Part shown: positions 1 through 7,459 of the stretch, piece after piece
How positions within the stretch are numbered: the first letter of the stretch is position 1
How the letters are laid out: each line of letters starts with the position of its first letter
Origin: CAYNGH01 sp964396845
GTDB lineage: Bacteria > Vulcanimicrobiota > JAJTBE01 > CAYNGH01
Length of the DNA stretch: 11,435 nt
Reading direction: 5' to 3'
Assembly (NCBI GenBank): GCA_964396845.1
Contig: CAYNGH010000110.1
Coordinates: 1-11,435 of the forward strand
Notes under the pieces: generated by a model
Database searches by the model: none
Seen by the model: only the letters and a program-made list of their open reading frames with translations
Told to the model about the DNA's origin: nothing
Program-made: the position numbers and the translations under genes

Positions 1-102
1 ACCATTGCCGCGTATAATGTAGGCCCATACGGGGTTTCCAACGGCATCCCTTCCTATGGGTGGCAGTTTGTCAGAAAAGTTCGAAGCCGGATGCACTGGT
101 GA
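1..102 (+). CDS. Lytic transglycosylase (SLT family), C-terminal fragment
   Basis: Frame 1 is open from the window edge to a TGA at 100-102 and gives 33 residues. It begins TIAAYNVGPYGV and continues through NGIPSYGWQFVRKV. The A-A-Y-N-x-G-P block followed by G-I-P-x-Y and a Y/F-V-R-K-V helix is the classic end of the goose-lysozyme-like SLT domain. This family cleaves the MurNAc-GlcNAc bond of peptidoglycan to give 1,6-anhydro products. The catalytic glutamate and any signal peptide lie upstream of the window. One departure is GW where many homologues have ET before the last helix. The next gene starts 405 bases on, so this is probably the end of a separate transcript. Confidence 0.8.
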   Translation, partial: TIAAYNVGPYGVSNGIPSYGWQFVRKVRSRMHW

Positions 103-307
103 GATATCCGGCTAAAATAAAATTCCCCGCTGTGCCGTGTAAAGTGTGGCTTAAAACCTGTCCACCAGGTGGCGACTCCTCTGTCCCCGGTAAATCAGGA
201 TTCCCTCTTTTATTTGCAAGAGGGCCTTCAACACATCACCGGGAGTAATGTCGCCAGAATTAACGATTAGCTTAAGTCCACATGATCTACTCGAACACCG
301 CAGGGAA

Positions 308-323
308 TCTGATTACAATCATA
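308..323. promoter_or_regulatory. Candidate FNR/CRP-family operator
   Basis: The sequence TGAT-TACA-ATCA at 310-321 is a perfect TGAT-N4-ATCA dyad, the core of FNR-type sites (full consensus TTGAT-N4-ATCAA). The outer T and A of the full consensus are C and T here. It lies about 190 bases upstream of the hydrogenase start. Control of a hydrogenase operon by an anaerobic regulator would be sensible, but a single 8-base core match in 400 bases is weak evidence. Confidence 0.3.
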
Positions 324-494
324 TCATATTTTGCCCGGTGATGCAACAGAAAAAATTTATGTAAACCAGGAATTCGGGAGGGTTGTATGATTTAATAATT
401 AATGTCGAAGCAATCAAAGGGAAATCATTTTTTAGCAGGATGAAACAGCAACGAATAGAAAAATAATATCAGGAGAGAACAAGGAATTTAATTT

Positions 495-500
495 GGAGGG
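495..500 (+). promoter_or_regulatory. Ribosome binding site of hydrogenase small subunit
   Basis: GGAGGG lies 7 bases before the ATG at 508, a near-ideal Shine-Dalgarno spacing. It supports that ATG as the start. Confidence 0.8.
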
Positions 501-507
501 TATCTGA

Positions 508-1521
508 ATGGCACCACCGGTACGAAAAAGGACCCACAAGAAAAAAGCAAGCCGGCCAAAGAGTATTGAAAAACCCAGGGTTGCCATATACTGGGCTTCA
601 TCCTGTGGAGGATGTGAGATTGCTTTTCTGGAGATTGCCGAAAGAATTCTGGAATTTGCCGACAAGGCCCAGCTGATTTTCTGCCCCTGCCTGATGGATG
701 TCAAATATGAAGACCTTAGAAATATGCCTGATGAACATATCGATGTGACCCTTTTTAACGGGGCCATCCGGTCCTCGGAGAATGAAGAAATGGCACAGTT
801 GCTCCGGGACAAGAGCAAGATTCTCATTGCTTACGGTTCCTGCGCATATGAGGGATGTATTCCTGCCCTGGCCAACCTGACTGACAGGGAGAAGCTCCTG
901 AATTTTGTTTATTGCAGTTCTCCCTCGGTTGACAACAGCCAGCAGACAACCCCGCAACAGCAGTATCAGGTCCGGGAAGGTCACCTGGAGCTACCCGGCT
1001 TTTACGACTGGGTAATGTCCCTGGGCCAGGTGGTGGATGTAGATTATATTGTGCCGGGATGTCCACCTGCTCCGGTTACCACAAACAAGCTCCTGGACGC
1101 CCTTTTCTCTGGAAATCTCCCTGCCAGGGGCTCCATTATTGGGGCCAGCATGAAAAGCCTCTGCGATGAATGTGATCGGGAAAGAAAAGAGAAGAAAGTG
1201 TCCCGTTTCAAGCGACCTCACCTGGACACTATCGATTCCGAGGAATGTCTGCTGGACCAGGGTTTTCTTTGTTGCGGGCCTGCCACCAGGGGAGGTTGCG
1301 GTGCCCTTTGTCCCACCGCCAATATGCCCTGCATCGGCTGTTACGGCCCTCTGGACGAGGTGGAGGACTTCGCATCAAAAATGATTGGTGTTGCCGCGTC
1401 GGTGCTGGATTGTCAGGATGAAGAGGATGTAAAATCTGCCGTGGCAGAGCTTGTGGATCCTGCGGGATACTTCAACAAGTTTTCCGGGGCTGGTTCTCTT
1501 TTGTTCAACAGGCTAAAATAA
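508..1521 (+). CDS. mvhG: [NiFe]-hydrogenase small subunit, group 3c (MvhG-like)
   Basis: This 337-residue protein is the electron-transfer subunit of a cytoplasmic [NiFe]-hydrogenase; it relays electrons between the active site and a soluble partner through iron-sulfur clusters. Proximal-cluster cysteines are visible as CGGC (C33, C36), GSCAYEGC (C112, with C117 nearby) and PGCPP (C185). The C-terminal half is also cysteine-rich: C219, C222, C247, C255, C256, C264, C268, C275 and C278, which fits two further clusters. The segment LMDVKYED with the NGAIRSSEN block is typical of F420-non-reducing hydrogenase gamma subunits. The first 24 residues are basic, but there is no twin-arginine signal, so the enzyme should stay in the cytosol. 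The large subunit follows after 24 bases in the same operon. The usual partners MvhD and HdrABC are not in the window. Confidence 0.88.
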   Translation: MAPPVRKRTHKKKASRPKSIEKPRVAIYWASSCGGCEIAFLEIAERILEFADKAQLIFCPCLMDVKYEDLRNMPDEHIDVTLFNGAIRSSENEEMAQLLRDKSKILIAYGSCAYEGCIPALANLTDREKLLNFVYCSSPSVDNSQQTTPQQQYQVREGHLELPGFYDWVMSLGQVVDVDYIVPGCPPAPVTTNKLLDALFSGNLPARGSIIGASMKSLCDECDRERKEKKVSRFKRPHLDTIDSEECLLDQGFLCCGPATRGGCGALCPTANMPCIGCYGPLDEVEDFASKMIGVAASVLDCQDEEDVKSAVAELVDPAGYFNKFSGAGSLLFNRLK

Positions 1522-1545
1522 TTAAAAAGCAAGAGGTATTCATAA

Positions 1546-3006
1546 ATGAAAAAAATCTCCATATATCCCATAACCCGTCTGGATGGGCATGGCAAGATAT
1601 AAATTTTTCTAACCGACCGGGGCGAGGTGGAAAACACCTATTTCATGGTGCCGGAACTCCGTGGTTTCGAGGTATTCTGCCAGGGCCGGCCCATCGAGGA
1701 TATGCCCACCATCACTTCCCGGATATGCGGTGTATGCCCTGAGGCTCACCTGATGGCAGCATCCAAGGCTGGAGATGCTGCTTACGGGGTGGAGGTGCCC
1801 CGCACCGGCAGGCTGATTCGGGAGATGCAATACTCGGCTTTTTATGTGGGGGATCATACCACTCATTTTTATGCCCTGGGAGGGCCTGATTTTATCGTGG
1901 GGCCTGATGCCCCGCCCCAGGAGAGAAATATCCTGGGGGTAGTCAAAAAAGTCGGTGTGGAAATCGGCGGTAAGGTGATAAAAACCCGCCGGCTGATGCA
2001 CGAGGTGATGAATATTCTCGGGGGCAAGTCGATTCATCCCTGCAATTCAATTCCCGGCGGTGTTTCCAAGGGGATAAACCAGGAGGATCATAAACGGCTG
2101 GTGGAGATAGCCGACTGGTTTGTGGAGTTCGGGCAGTTCTCCCTGGATATATTCCACAAGGTGGTGTTGGGCAATAAAGAATATGTGGATCTTATTACCG
2201 GAGATATTTATTCTCACAAAACCCATTCCATGGGGACCGTCGATGAGAATAACCGGGTTAACTTCTATGATGGGATGATCCGGATTGTTGACACCCTGGG
2301 CAAGGAGATCCACAGGTATCATCCAAAAGATTACCTGTCATACATCGGCGAACATGTGGAGCCGTGGACATATCTCAAGTATCCCTTCATCAAATCCATC
2401 GGCTGGAAAGGTTTTGTGGACGGTCAGGACAGCGGAATTTACAAGGCGACTCCCCTGTCCCGGCTTAATGCCGCCGATGGCATGGCCACTCCCCTGGCTC
2501 AGGAGGAATATGAACGATTCTATGAAACCCTGGGAGGCAAACCGGTCCATGCAACCCTTGCCACCCACTGGGCCCGGCTCATTGAGCTTATGTATGCTGC
2601 AGAAAGAATGAAAGAACTACTGAATGACCCCGACATCACCGGGGATAATTACCGAGCCATTCCCCAGAGCATCCCCACCGAGGGAGTCGGTTCTGTGGAA
2701 GCTCCCCGGGGAACCCTGACCCATCACTATAAAACCGACAGACAGGGCAGGATCACCTTTGCCAATCTGATTGTGGGGACCACCAACAATTATGGTGCCA
2801 TCTCCCTGTCTTTAAACAAAGCCGCCAGTAAAATCATCCAGAAGGGCAAAAAAGTGACCGAAGGGGCTTTGAACATGATCGAGATGGCATTCCGGGCATA
2901 TGATCCTTGTCTTTCCTGCGCCACCCATACCCTGCCGGGCCAGATGCCCATAACATTAGTCATTCGGAACCATCATGGAAAAATTGTTGATACAATAAGC
3001 CGTTGA
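1546..3006 (+). CDS. mvhA: [NiFe]-hydrogenase large subunit, group 3c (MvhA-like), interrupted by a TAA at codon 19
   Basis: The frame starts with MKKISIYPITRLDGHGKI at an ATG 9 bases after AGAGG (1532-1536), meets TAA at 1600-1602, and then stays open in the same frame to 3006. Counted through the stop it would be 486 residues, a normal length. It carries the catalytic NiFe(CN)2CO site: R-I-C-G-V-C-P-E-A-H gives C61, C64 and H68, and D-P-C-L-S-C-A-T-H gives C455, C458 and H461. A 25-residue tail after H461 is the part normally removed by the maturation protease. The stop sits where homologues usually have Glu (K-I-E-I-F), so a single GAA to TAA change would explain it. Translation could restart at GTG 1627, but that product lacks the R-x-E/D-G-H motif. 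The frame may therefore be a fresh pseudogene, a sequencing error or a shortened gene. Confidence 0.8.
1600..1602 (+). other. In-frame nonsense codon (TAA) in hydrogenase large subunit
   Basis: The codons before it (from ATG 1546) and after it (to TGA 3004-3006) both match the large-subunit family in one frame, so this is a substitution and not a frameshift. TAA is not a codon known for selenocysteine or pyrrolysine insertion. Confidence 0.85.
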
Positions 3007-3035
3007 TTGGCTTTTGCTGAAGAACCGATTTTCAT

Positions 3036-3069
3036 GCCGGCCCGGGTTGGCCGGCTTTTTCTTTTTATT
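3036..3069 (+). terminator. Intrinsic terminator of the hydrogenase operon
   Basis: A perfect 7-bp GC stem, GCCGGCC (3036-3042) with GGCCGGC (3049-3055), closes a 6-base loop and is followed by TTTTTCTTTTTATT. It begins 29 bases after the large-subunit stop. The T-run overlaps the stop codon of the convergent minus-strand gene. Confidence 0.88.
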
Positions 3070-4159
3070 GCAGGTTAACTGTCAGGGGAGGCATGTTGAG
3101 ATCGTGGAGAACGATGCTGGCAGGCCGGGCATCAACGGGGATTTCATAGACCAGATAGCCGGTTATCATTCCGCCGGGGCGGAGAACCACCAGCCAGAAA
3201 TTGCTCAGGTTCTCGATGGCTTCGTGGGTGTTGTTGCCGTTGTCCATCAGGGAGAGTTTTCCCGAGTAAACCTGAAGCTCCCCGGATATGTTCTGCTGGG
3301 AAAGATACACTATCAGAAACTTGTGCCCAGGCTTCGGTTTGTAGTGATCCTTGATTTTCATGGAATCTTCCAGGTTGGATACTGTGACCCGGAAGACCTG
3401 ATTGGCCTCACTCCTGGGGATGAAAGCGTCCATAACCGGTGCAGATGTGGGCTCTGGTTCGGGTTCCGGGGGACTCAGTCGGGGAGGTATGGGAGTCCCG
3501 GTGGGATCCAGAAAACTATGGCGGACTTCTGCTTCTCTGCCGGGGGATGTGTGAAATTCCCCTTTCCACCTTTTGTCCTCCAACTGCATAACCACCACAT
3601 GCCGGCCTGATTCCAGCTCCCGCAGGGTCAGGGGAGTATGGCCATATTCCCTTCCGTCAACAAAGACTCTTGCCCCGGCTGGCTCTGACTCTATCCGGAC
3701 AATTCCTCGATCTTCACCCCTGACTGTGGGGGTTTCTTCGGAAGGAGGCCCTGTTATTCTCTCCACCAGGCCCCGGGCGTTGTTTTCCAAATCTTTGGGA
3801 TCTACCACCTTCATGTGAACTTTCAGGGGCACCTGTCCCCGCACTGCAACAATCCCTACAAAGAGGATATCATCTCTCTTGATTCCCAGTTTATCCTGGC
3901 AGTATTCTCTTACCCTGCTGTCATTGTAATCATAAACCAGAATCGGCATGGTGGAAGCACTGTGGCCGGATTTCTGCCGGTAGTATGCCAGATATTTTTT
4001 CAGGGCATCAGTTCTTTGCATCATGTCAGCGTTGGCAGAATCAGTAACCACCAGAATTCCCTTCTGGGATGTCTGGGCCACAACAGTAATTACCGGCAAC
4101 ATCAAGGTTAATATGATAAATAATAGAAAAAAAACTGACTTTCTGGTTATACCTGTCAT
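3065..4159 (-). CDS. Secreted protein with PEGA domain and C-terminal DUF4352-like domain
   Basis: This is a 364-residue protein of unknown function. Residues 1-28 form a signal peptide: R-K at the start, a long hydrophobic core (FFLLFIILTLMLPVITVV) and a likely cleavage site after VVA. No lipobox cysteine is seen. Residues ~30-135 form an unrecognised alpha/beta region. Residues ~150-215 fit a PEGA repeat, with I-E-S-E-P-A-G-A-R-V-F-V-D-G, then G-x-T-P-L-T-L and G-R-H-V-V; PEGA domains are beta-rich modules of cell-surface proteins. A Pro/Glu-rich linker (about 230-250) leads to a DUF4352-like beta-sandwich (about 265-362) with L-R-P-G-G-x-x-x-G-Y-L-V-Y-E-I-P near its end. It faces the hydrogenase operon convergently and the Ca2+-ATPase divergently. 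Its Shine-Dalgarno is weak. A periplasmic or surface location is inferred. Confidence 0.8.
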   Translation of the reverse strand: MTGITRKSVFFLLFIILTLMLPVITVVAQTSQKGILVVTDSANADMMQRTDALKKYLAYYRQKSGHSASTMPILVYDYNDSRVREYCQDKLGIKRDDILFVGIVAVRGQVPLKVHMKVVDPKDLENNARGLVERITGPPSEETPTVRGEDRGIVRIESEPAGARVFVDGREYGHTPLTLRELESGRHVVVMQLEDKRWKGEFHTSPGREAEVRHSFLDPTGTPIPPRLSPPEPEPEPTSAPVMDAFIPRSEANQVFRVTVSNLEDSMKIKDHYKPKPGHKFLIVYLSQQNISGELQVYSGKLSLMDNGNNTHEAIENLSNFWLVVLRPGGMITGYLVYEIPVDARPASIVLHDLNMPPLTVNLQ

Positions 4160-4641
4160 TGTTCCAATAATCCCCTTGCGGATAGTTTGTTTAATTATGA
4201 TTAAATTACCGTTTCTGTCTTGGCATATAAAATCCTTTAACCCCTGGTATTAATGACTGCCACTTTCTGAATTCCTGACAAAATCCCAATGATAAACTGC
4301 AAAAATCCCCCATCAAGCCTGACTGTTGACAGAAAGACATCATAGAATCACAGGAGCAGTTTCCCGCTGTTTATTTCATTATGAAAAATAGCACAATACC
4401 AGGCAGTTGAATTGTCAAGATATAGCTGATATTTTCAACAGATTCTCCGGGGCCATATCAGATAATAACAGGCCAGATACTATTTTGAAAAACCCTCGTG
4501 GTCTGACCTGATTTAGTCCGGGGATCTTTTCATTTATTGGTCTGGTATGGAGGAAAAAGAATTTATGTAGGAAAATAACCGTGTGCCGGGTTTTTTTAAA
4601 AAATTCCCCGGCTTATATTGGTTTGAAATTTTCTATATTAT
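4160..4641. other. AT-rich divergent intergenic region
   Basis: These 482 bases separate two divergent genes, so promoters for both should lie here. I find no supported gene in it. An inverted repeat lies near the ATPase end (4585-4612). TATATT at 4633-4638 is a possible -10 box very close to the ATPase start, without a good -35. A TTGACA hexamer at 4326-4331 has no well-spaced -10. Confidence 0.4.
4585..4612. repeat. Inverted repeat upstream of Ca2+-ATPase
   Basis: GCCGGG (4585-4590) pairs with CCCGGC (4607-4612) around a 16-base T7A6-rich centre that is itself nearly self-complementary. There is no T-run after either arm, so it is not a standard terminator. It could be a protein-binding site or a structured leader. 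Confidence 0.4.
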
Positions 4642-7374
4642 ATGAGCACTGAACAGTCACATATTGCCATTCCTCCGGATGTTGAGTCCTTTCTCCGGGG
4701 AGTTAATCACCGCGATGGCCTGAATCCTTCGCAAATGGAAGAATCCCGCAGGAGGTTCGGTTGCAATACCCTCACCCCCCCTGAGCGAAGACCCCTGTGG
4801 CTGCAGTTTCTCGACAAGTTCAAGGATCCCACCATCATTCTCCTGTCAGTGGCCGCAGCCATCTCCCTTGTGATAGGTGTTTATCACGGCAGTTTTGTTG
4901 AGAGCATCGGCATATTCATCGCCATTTTCCTGGCCACCGGGGTTTCTTTTTACAGTGAGCTTAAAAGCAATCGTGAGTTTGACCTTTTAAACCAGATTAA
5001 GGATGAAAAAGCCAAGGTGATCCGATCCCACAGTTTTATAACCATACCTGTGGGGGATCTGGCGGTGGGTGATGTGGTGATTGTTGAGATGGGAGATATG
5101 ATTCCCGCTGACGGGAGAGTAATCAAAACAGTAGGGCTTTTCGTTGATGAATCTCTTCTCACCGGCGAATCAGCCTCGGTGGAAAAATTCGTCGATGCCG
5201 ATATAACTGACGAAGATGGCAGTTTTTATCGGAATATGGTTTACCGGGGGACCCTGGTGTCCGACGGTTCCGGCCGTTTCATGGTGACAGCCGTCGGGGA
5301 TTCCACCGAGATGGGTAAAATCGCCAAATCCCTGGGAGAAGAAACCCAGCCCCAGACCCCCCTTGGGGAGAGGTTGGAAGTCCTGAGCCGGCAAATCGGT
5401 TATGTGGGTTTCACCATGGCCACCCTGATATTCTTCGTCCTGTTGTTTGTGAACTTCAGCCGGGGAAGCCTGACGGGATGGAATATGACAACCCTGGAAA
5501 CCCTGATTTCCTACTTTACTGTATCAGTGGCGGTAGTTGTAATGGCGGTTCCCGAGGGTCTGCCCATGATGGTTTCCCTGAGTCTTGCCCTTAATATGCG
5601 CAAGATGACCGCTGCCAAATGCCTGGTAAAAAAATTGGAAGCATCAGAAACCATCGGCGCAGTTACGGTAATATGCTCCGACAAGACCGGCACTCTCACC
5701 CAGAATAAAATGAAACCCATATGGTTCTACCTGTCGGGAGAACAGATGGATCGGGAGGGACTGGAGAGTTTTATCGACAGGGATGAATGGAAAAGCATCA
5801 TTATGAACTCTGCCGTCAACTCCACCGCCCACCTGGAGTTTCAAAACGGCACATATCGGCCCATAGGCAACGCCACTGAAGGTGCTCTCCTGGGACTGCT
5901 CCATGAGCTGGGGGAGAATTACCTCAATCATCGCAGTGAAACGGAGATTATCCGGCAGATACCCTTTTCATCAGATCGGAAACGGATGATTACCCTGGTC
6001 AACAGTCAGGTAAACTGTCGCTGTTATGAAAAGGGTGCCCCGTCAATCCTGTTGCAGAAGTGCTCCCACATCATGATCCGGGGTGAGAAACATCCCATTG
6101 AAGAATACCGGGAAAACATCGACAAGGTCCTGGAAGAAGCTTCCCGGAATGCATACCGGGTTCTTGCCTTTACAGAAAAAACTGTGAATCACTCCTGCAC
6201 AAAGAACCTGAAGGAGTGGGACGAGGCATCGGATTTCGTTCTGACAGGGCTGGTGGGGATATGGGATCCCCTGCGCCCCAGGGTGTTTGAATCGGTGGAG
6301 GCTTGTCATAATGCAGGCATCGATGTGAAGATGATTACCGGTGATGATATCCGCACTGCCCGATCCATTGCTAAAGAGTGTAAAATCCTGAAATATGATG
6401 ACGATATCGCCCTTTCCCAGCAGGAGTTTGAAGCTCTATCCGACGACGAGTTAAGGGAAAAGATTGACAGGATCAAGGTTCTTGCCCGATCTCGGCCTTC
6501 AGACAAGCTCCGGCTGGTGAAAATCCTCCATACCCGCCGGGAGGTGGTAGGGATGACCGGCGACGGCACCAATGACGCTCCCGCCCTGTCCCAGGCTGAT
6601 GTGGGAATAGCCATGGGAGAAAGCGGAACCCAGGTGGCCAAGGAAGCCAGTGATATTATCATATTGGATGACCGGTTCGATTCCATCGTCAGCGGGATCC
6701 TGTGGGGCAGGACCATATATGAAAACATTCAGCGGTTGATTCAGTTTCAGCTGACGGTTAATGTGGTGGCCCTGATTGTGGCTTTTGTCGGCCCCCTGGT
6801 GGGAAGAAACCTCCTCCCTCTGACGGTGGTTCAGCTTCTTTGGGTCAATATCATAATGGACACCTTTGCTGCCATGGCCCTGTCCACGGAACCCCCCAGG
6901 GATGATACCCTCAGACGCTGTCCCCGGAAAAGGGACGAACATATCATCACCCCTTACATGGCGGTATTTATCGGCATTATCGGTTTGTTCATGACGATAA
7001 TCATGCTGATTCTTTTAACCACGGGATTTTTAGGAGGGGCTCCCGGTCTGGAGCAGTTGACGGTTTTGTTTACCACCTTCGTAATGTTCCAGTTTTGGAA
7101 CATGTTCAGCTGTCGGAGTCTTACCCCGGGGCATTCTCCCTTCAAGGGGCTTCTGAAGAACCCGCCATTCCTTGTGATAGTTGGGATCATCTTTGCAGTT
7201 CAGGTTTTCGTGGTCAATTTTGGAGGGGAGTTATTCCGCACGGTGCCCATATCTCTTGAGCTTTGGATCAGGATTATTCTTTTCACCGCCACTGTTCTGC
7301 CGGTGGGTTATCTGGCCAAGTGGCTTTCATTCAGGTTTTTCGGGCCTGTTGAAAAATCCTGTCTTCGCCGGTGA
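4642..7374 (+). CDS. P2-type (PMCA-like) calcium-transporting P-type ATPase
   Basis: This 910-residue inner-membrane pump uses ATP to export a cation, most likely Ca2+. In order: N-terminal cation-ATPase region (about 10-60) with G-L-N-P-S and R-R-F-G; actuator motif T174-G-E-S; transmembrane-4 ion site P304-E-G-L-P; phosphorylation site D347-K-T-G-T-L-T; nucleotide-binding K464-G-A-P; T566-G-D; hinge T639-G-D-G-T-N-D; and transmembrane-6 N736-I-I-M-D740 followed by T-F-A-A-M-A-L-S-T-E-P-P. PEGLP with NxxMD is the pattern of plasma-membrane-type (P2B) Ca2+ pumps, not of SERCA (NxxTD). There is no calmodulin-binding tail, as is usual in bacteria. No Shine-Dalgarno precedes the ATG, which sits just after a TATATT box, so the mRNA may be leaderless. 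It heads a same-strand run with the two genes downstream. Confidence 0.9.
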   Translation: MSTEQSHIAIPPDVESFLRGVNHRDGLNPSQMEESRRRFGCNTLTPPERRPLWLQFLDKFKDPTIILLSVAAAISLVIGVYHGSFVESIGIFIAIFLATGVSFYSELKSNREFDLLNQIKDEKAKVIRSHSFITIPVGDLAVGDVVIVEMGDMIPADGRVIKTVGLFVDESLLTGESASVEKFVDADITDEDGSFYRNMVYRGTLVSDGSGRFMVTAVGDSTEMGKIAKSLGEETQPQTPLGERLEVLSRQIGYVGFTMATLIFFVLLFVNFSRGSLTGWNMTTLETLISYFTVSVAVVVMAVPEGLPMMVSLSLALNMRKMTAAKCLVKKLEASETIGAVTVICSDKTGTLTQNKMKPIWFYLSGEQMDREGLESFIDRDEWKSIIMNSAVNSTAHLEFQNGTYRPIGNATEGALLGLLHELGENYLNHRSETEIIRQIPFSSDRKRMITLVNSQVNCRCYEKGAPSILLQKCSHIMIRGEKHPIEEYRENIDKVLEEASRNAYRVLAFTEKTVNHSCTKNLKEWDEASDFVLTGLVGIWDPLRPRVFESVEACHNAGIDVKMITGDDIRTARSIAKECKILKYDDDIALSQQEFEALSDDELREKIDRIKVLARSRPSDKLRLVKILHTRREVVGMTGDGTNDAPALSQADVGIAMGESGTQVAKEASDIIILDDRFDSIVSGILWGRTIYENIQRLIQFQLTVNVVALIVAFVGPLVGRNLLPLTVVQLLWVNIIMDTFAAMALSTEPPRDDTLRRCPRKRDEHIITPYMAVFIGIIGLFMTIIMLILLTTGFLGGAPGLEQLTVLFTTFVMFQFWNMFSCRSLTPGHSPFKGLLKNPPFLVIVGIIFAVQVFVVNFGGELFRTVPISLELWIRIILFTATVLPVGYLAKWLSFRFFGPVEKSCLRR

Positions 7375-7446
7375 TATGAACAGGTAATTAGATACATCCG
7401 GGGAATCTATCAGTAAAGCCCGGTATCTGCCGGGAATGCAACCGGG

Positions 7447-7452
7447 AAGGAG
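7447..7452 (+). promoter_or_regulatory. Ribosome binding site deciding the start at 7460
   Basis: AAGGAG lies 7 bases before ATG 7460. The upstream in-frame ATG at 7436 has no such site, so the shorter start is preferred. A 5-bp hairpin CCCGG/CCGGG (7419-7434) lies just upstream. Confidence 0.7.
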
Positions 7453-7459
7453 ATGGAGC

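Larger units (their letters stand above)
103..507. other. Intergenic region with hairpins, upstream of hydrogenase genes
   Basis: This 405-base stretch has no convincing gene; the one short frame across it overlaps the transglycosylase end out of frame and has no ribosome site. Visible structure: a 5-bp hairpin ACCTG/CAGGT near 155-170, and a 7-bp hairpin CCCTCTT (203-209) / AAGAGGG (218-224) with an 8-base loop. The second hairpin could be closed further by CCCGG (186-190) with CCGGG (239-243). None is followed by a T-run, so a terminator is doubtful. A structured leader is possible, but I do not recognise a known riboswitch consensus. A very weak promoter-like pair (TTGCCC at 331-336 with an AT-rich hexamer near 355) lies downstream of the palindrome at 308-323. 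Confidence 0.4.

Noticed and set aside
203..224. Terminator of the transglycosylase gene
   Set aside because: The 7-bp stem is real, but it lies about 100 bases past the stop codon and no T-run follows it.
60..248. Short plus-strand frame of 62 residues after the transglycosylase
   Set aside because: It overlaps the transglycosylase end in another frame, has no ribosome site and resembles no protein I know.
1600..1602. Recoding of the internal stop as selenocysteine or pyrrolysine
   Set aside because: The codon is TAA; Sec uses TGA and Pyl uses TAG. The position is not an active-site cysteine, and homologues usually carry Glu there.
3014..3610. 198-residue plus-strand frame opposite the PEGA-domain gene
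   Set aside because: It starts inside the terminator region without a ribosome site and lies antisense to a gene with a clear signal peptide and PEGA domain.
7436..7459. Upstream start for the arginase-fold gene
   Set aside because: The extra 8 residues overlap the AAGGAG site that serves ATG 7460.
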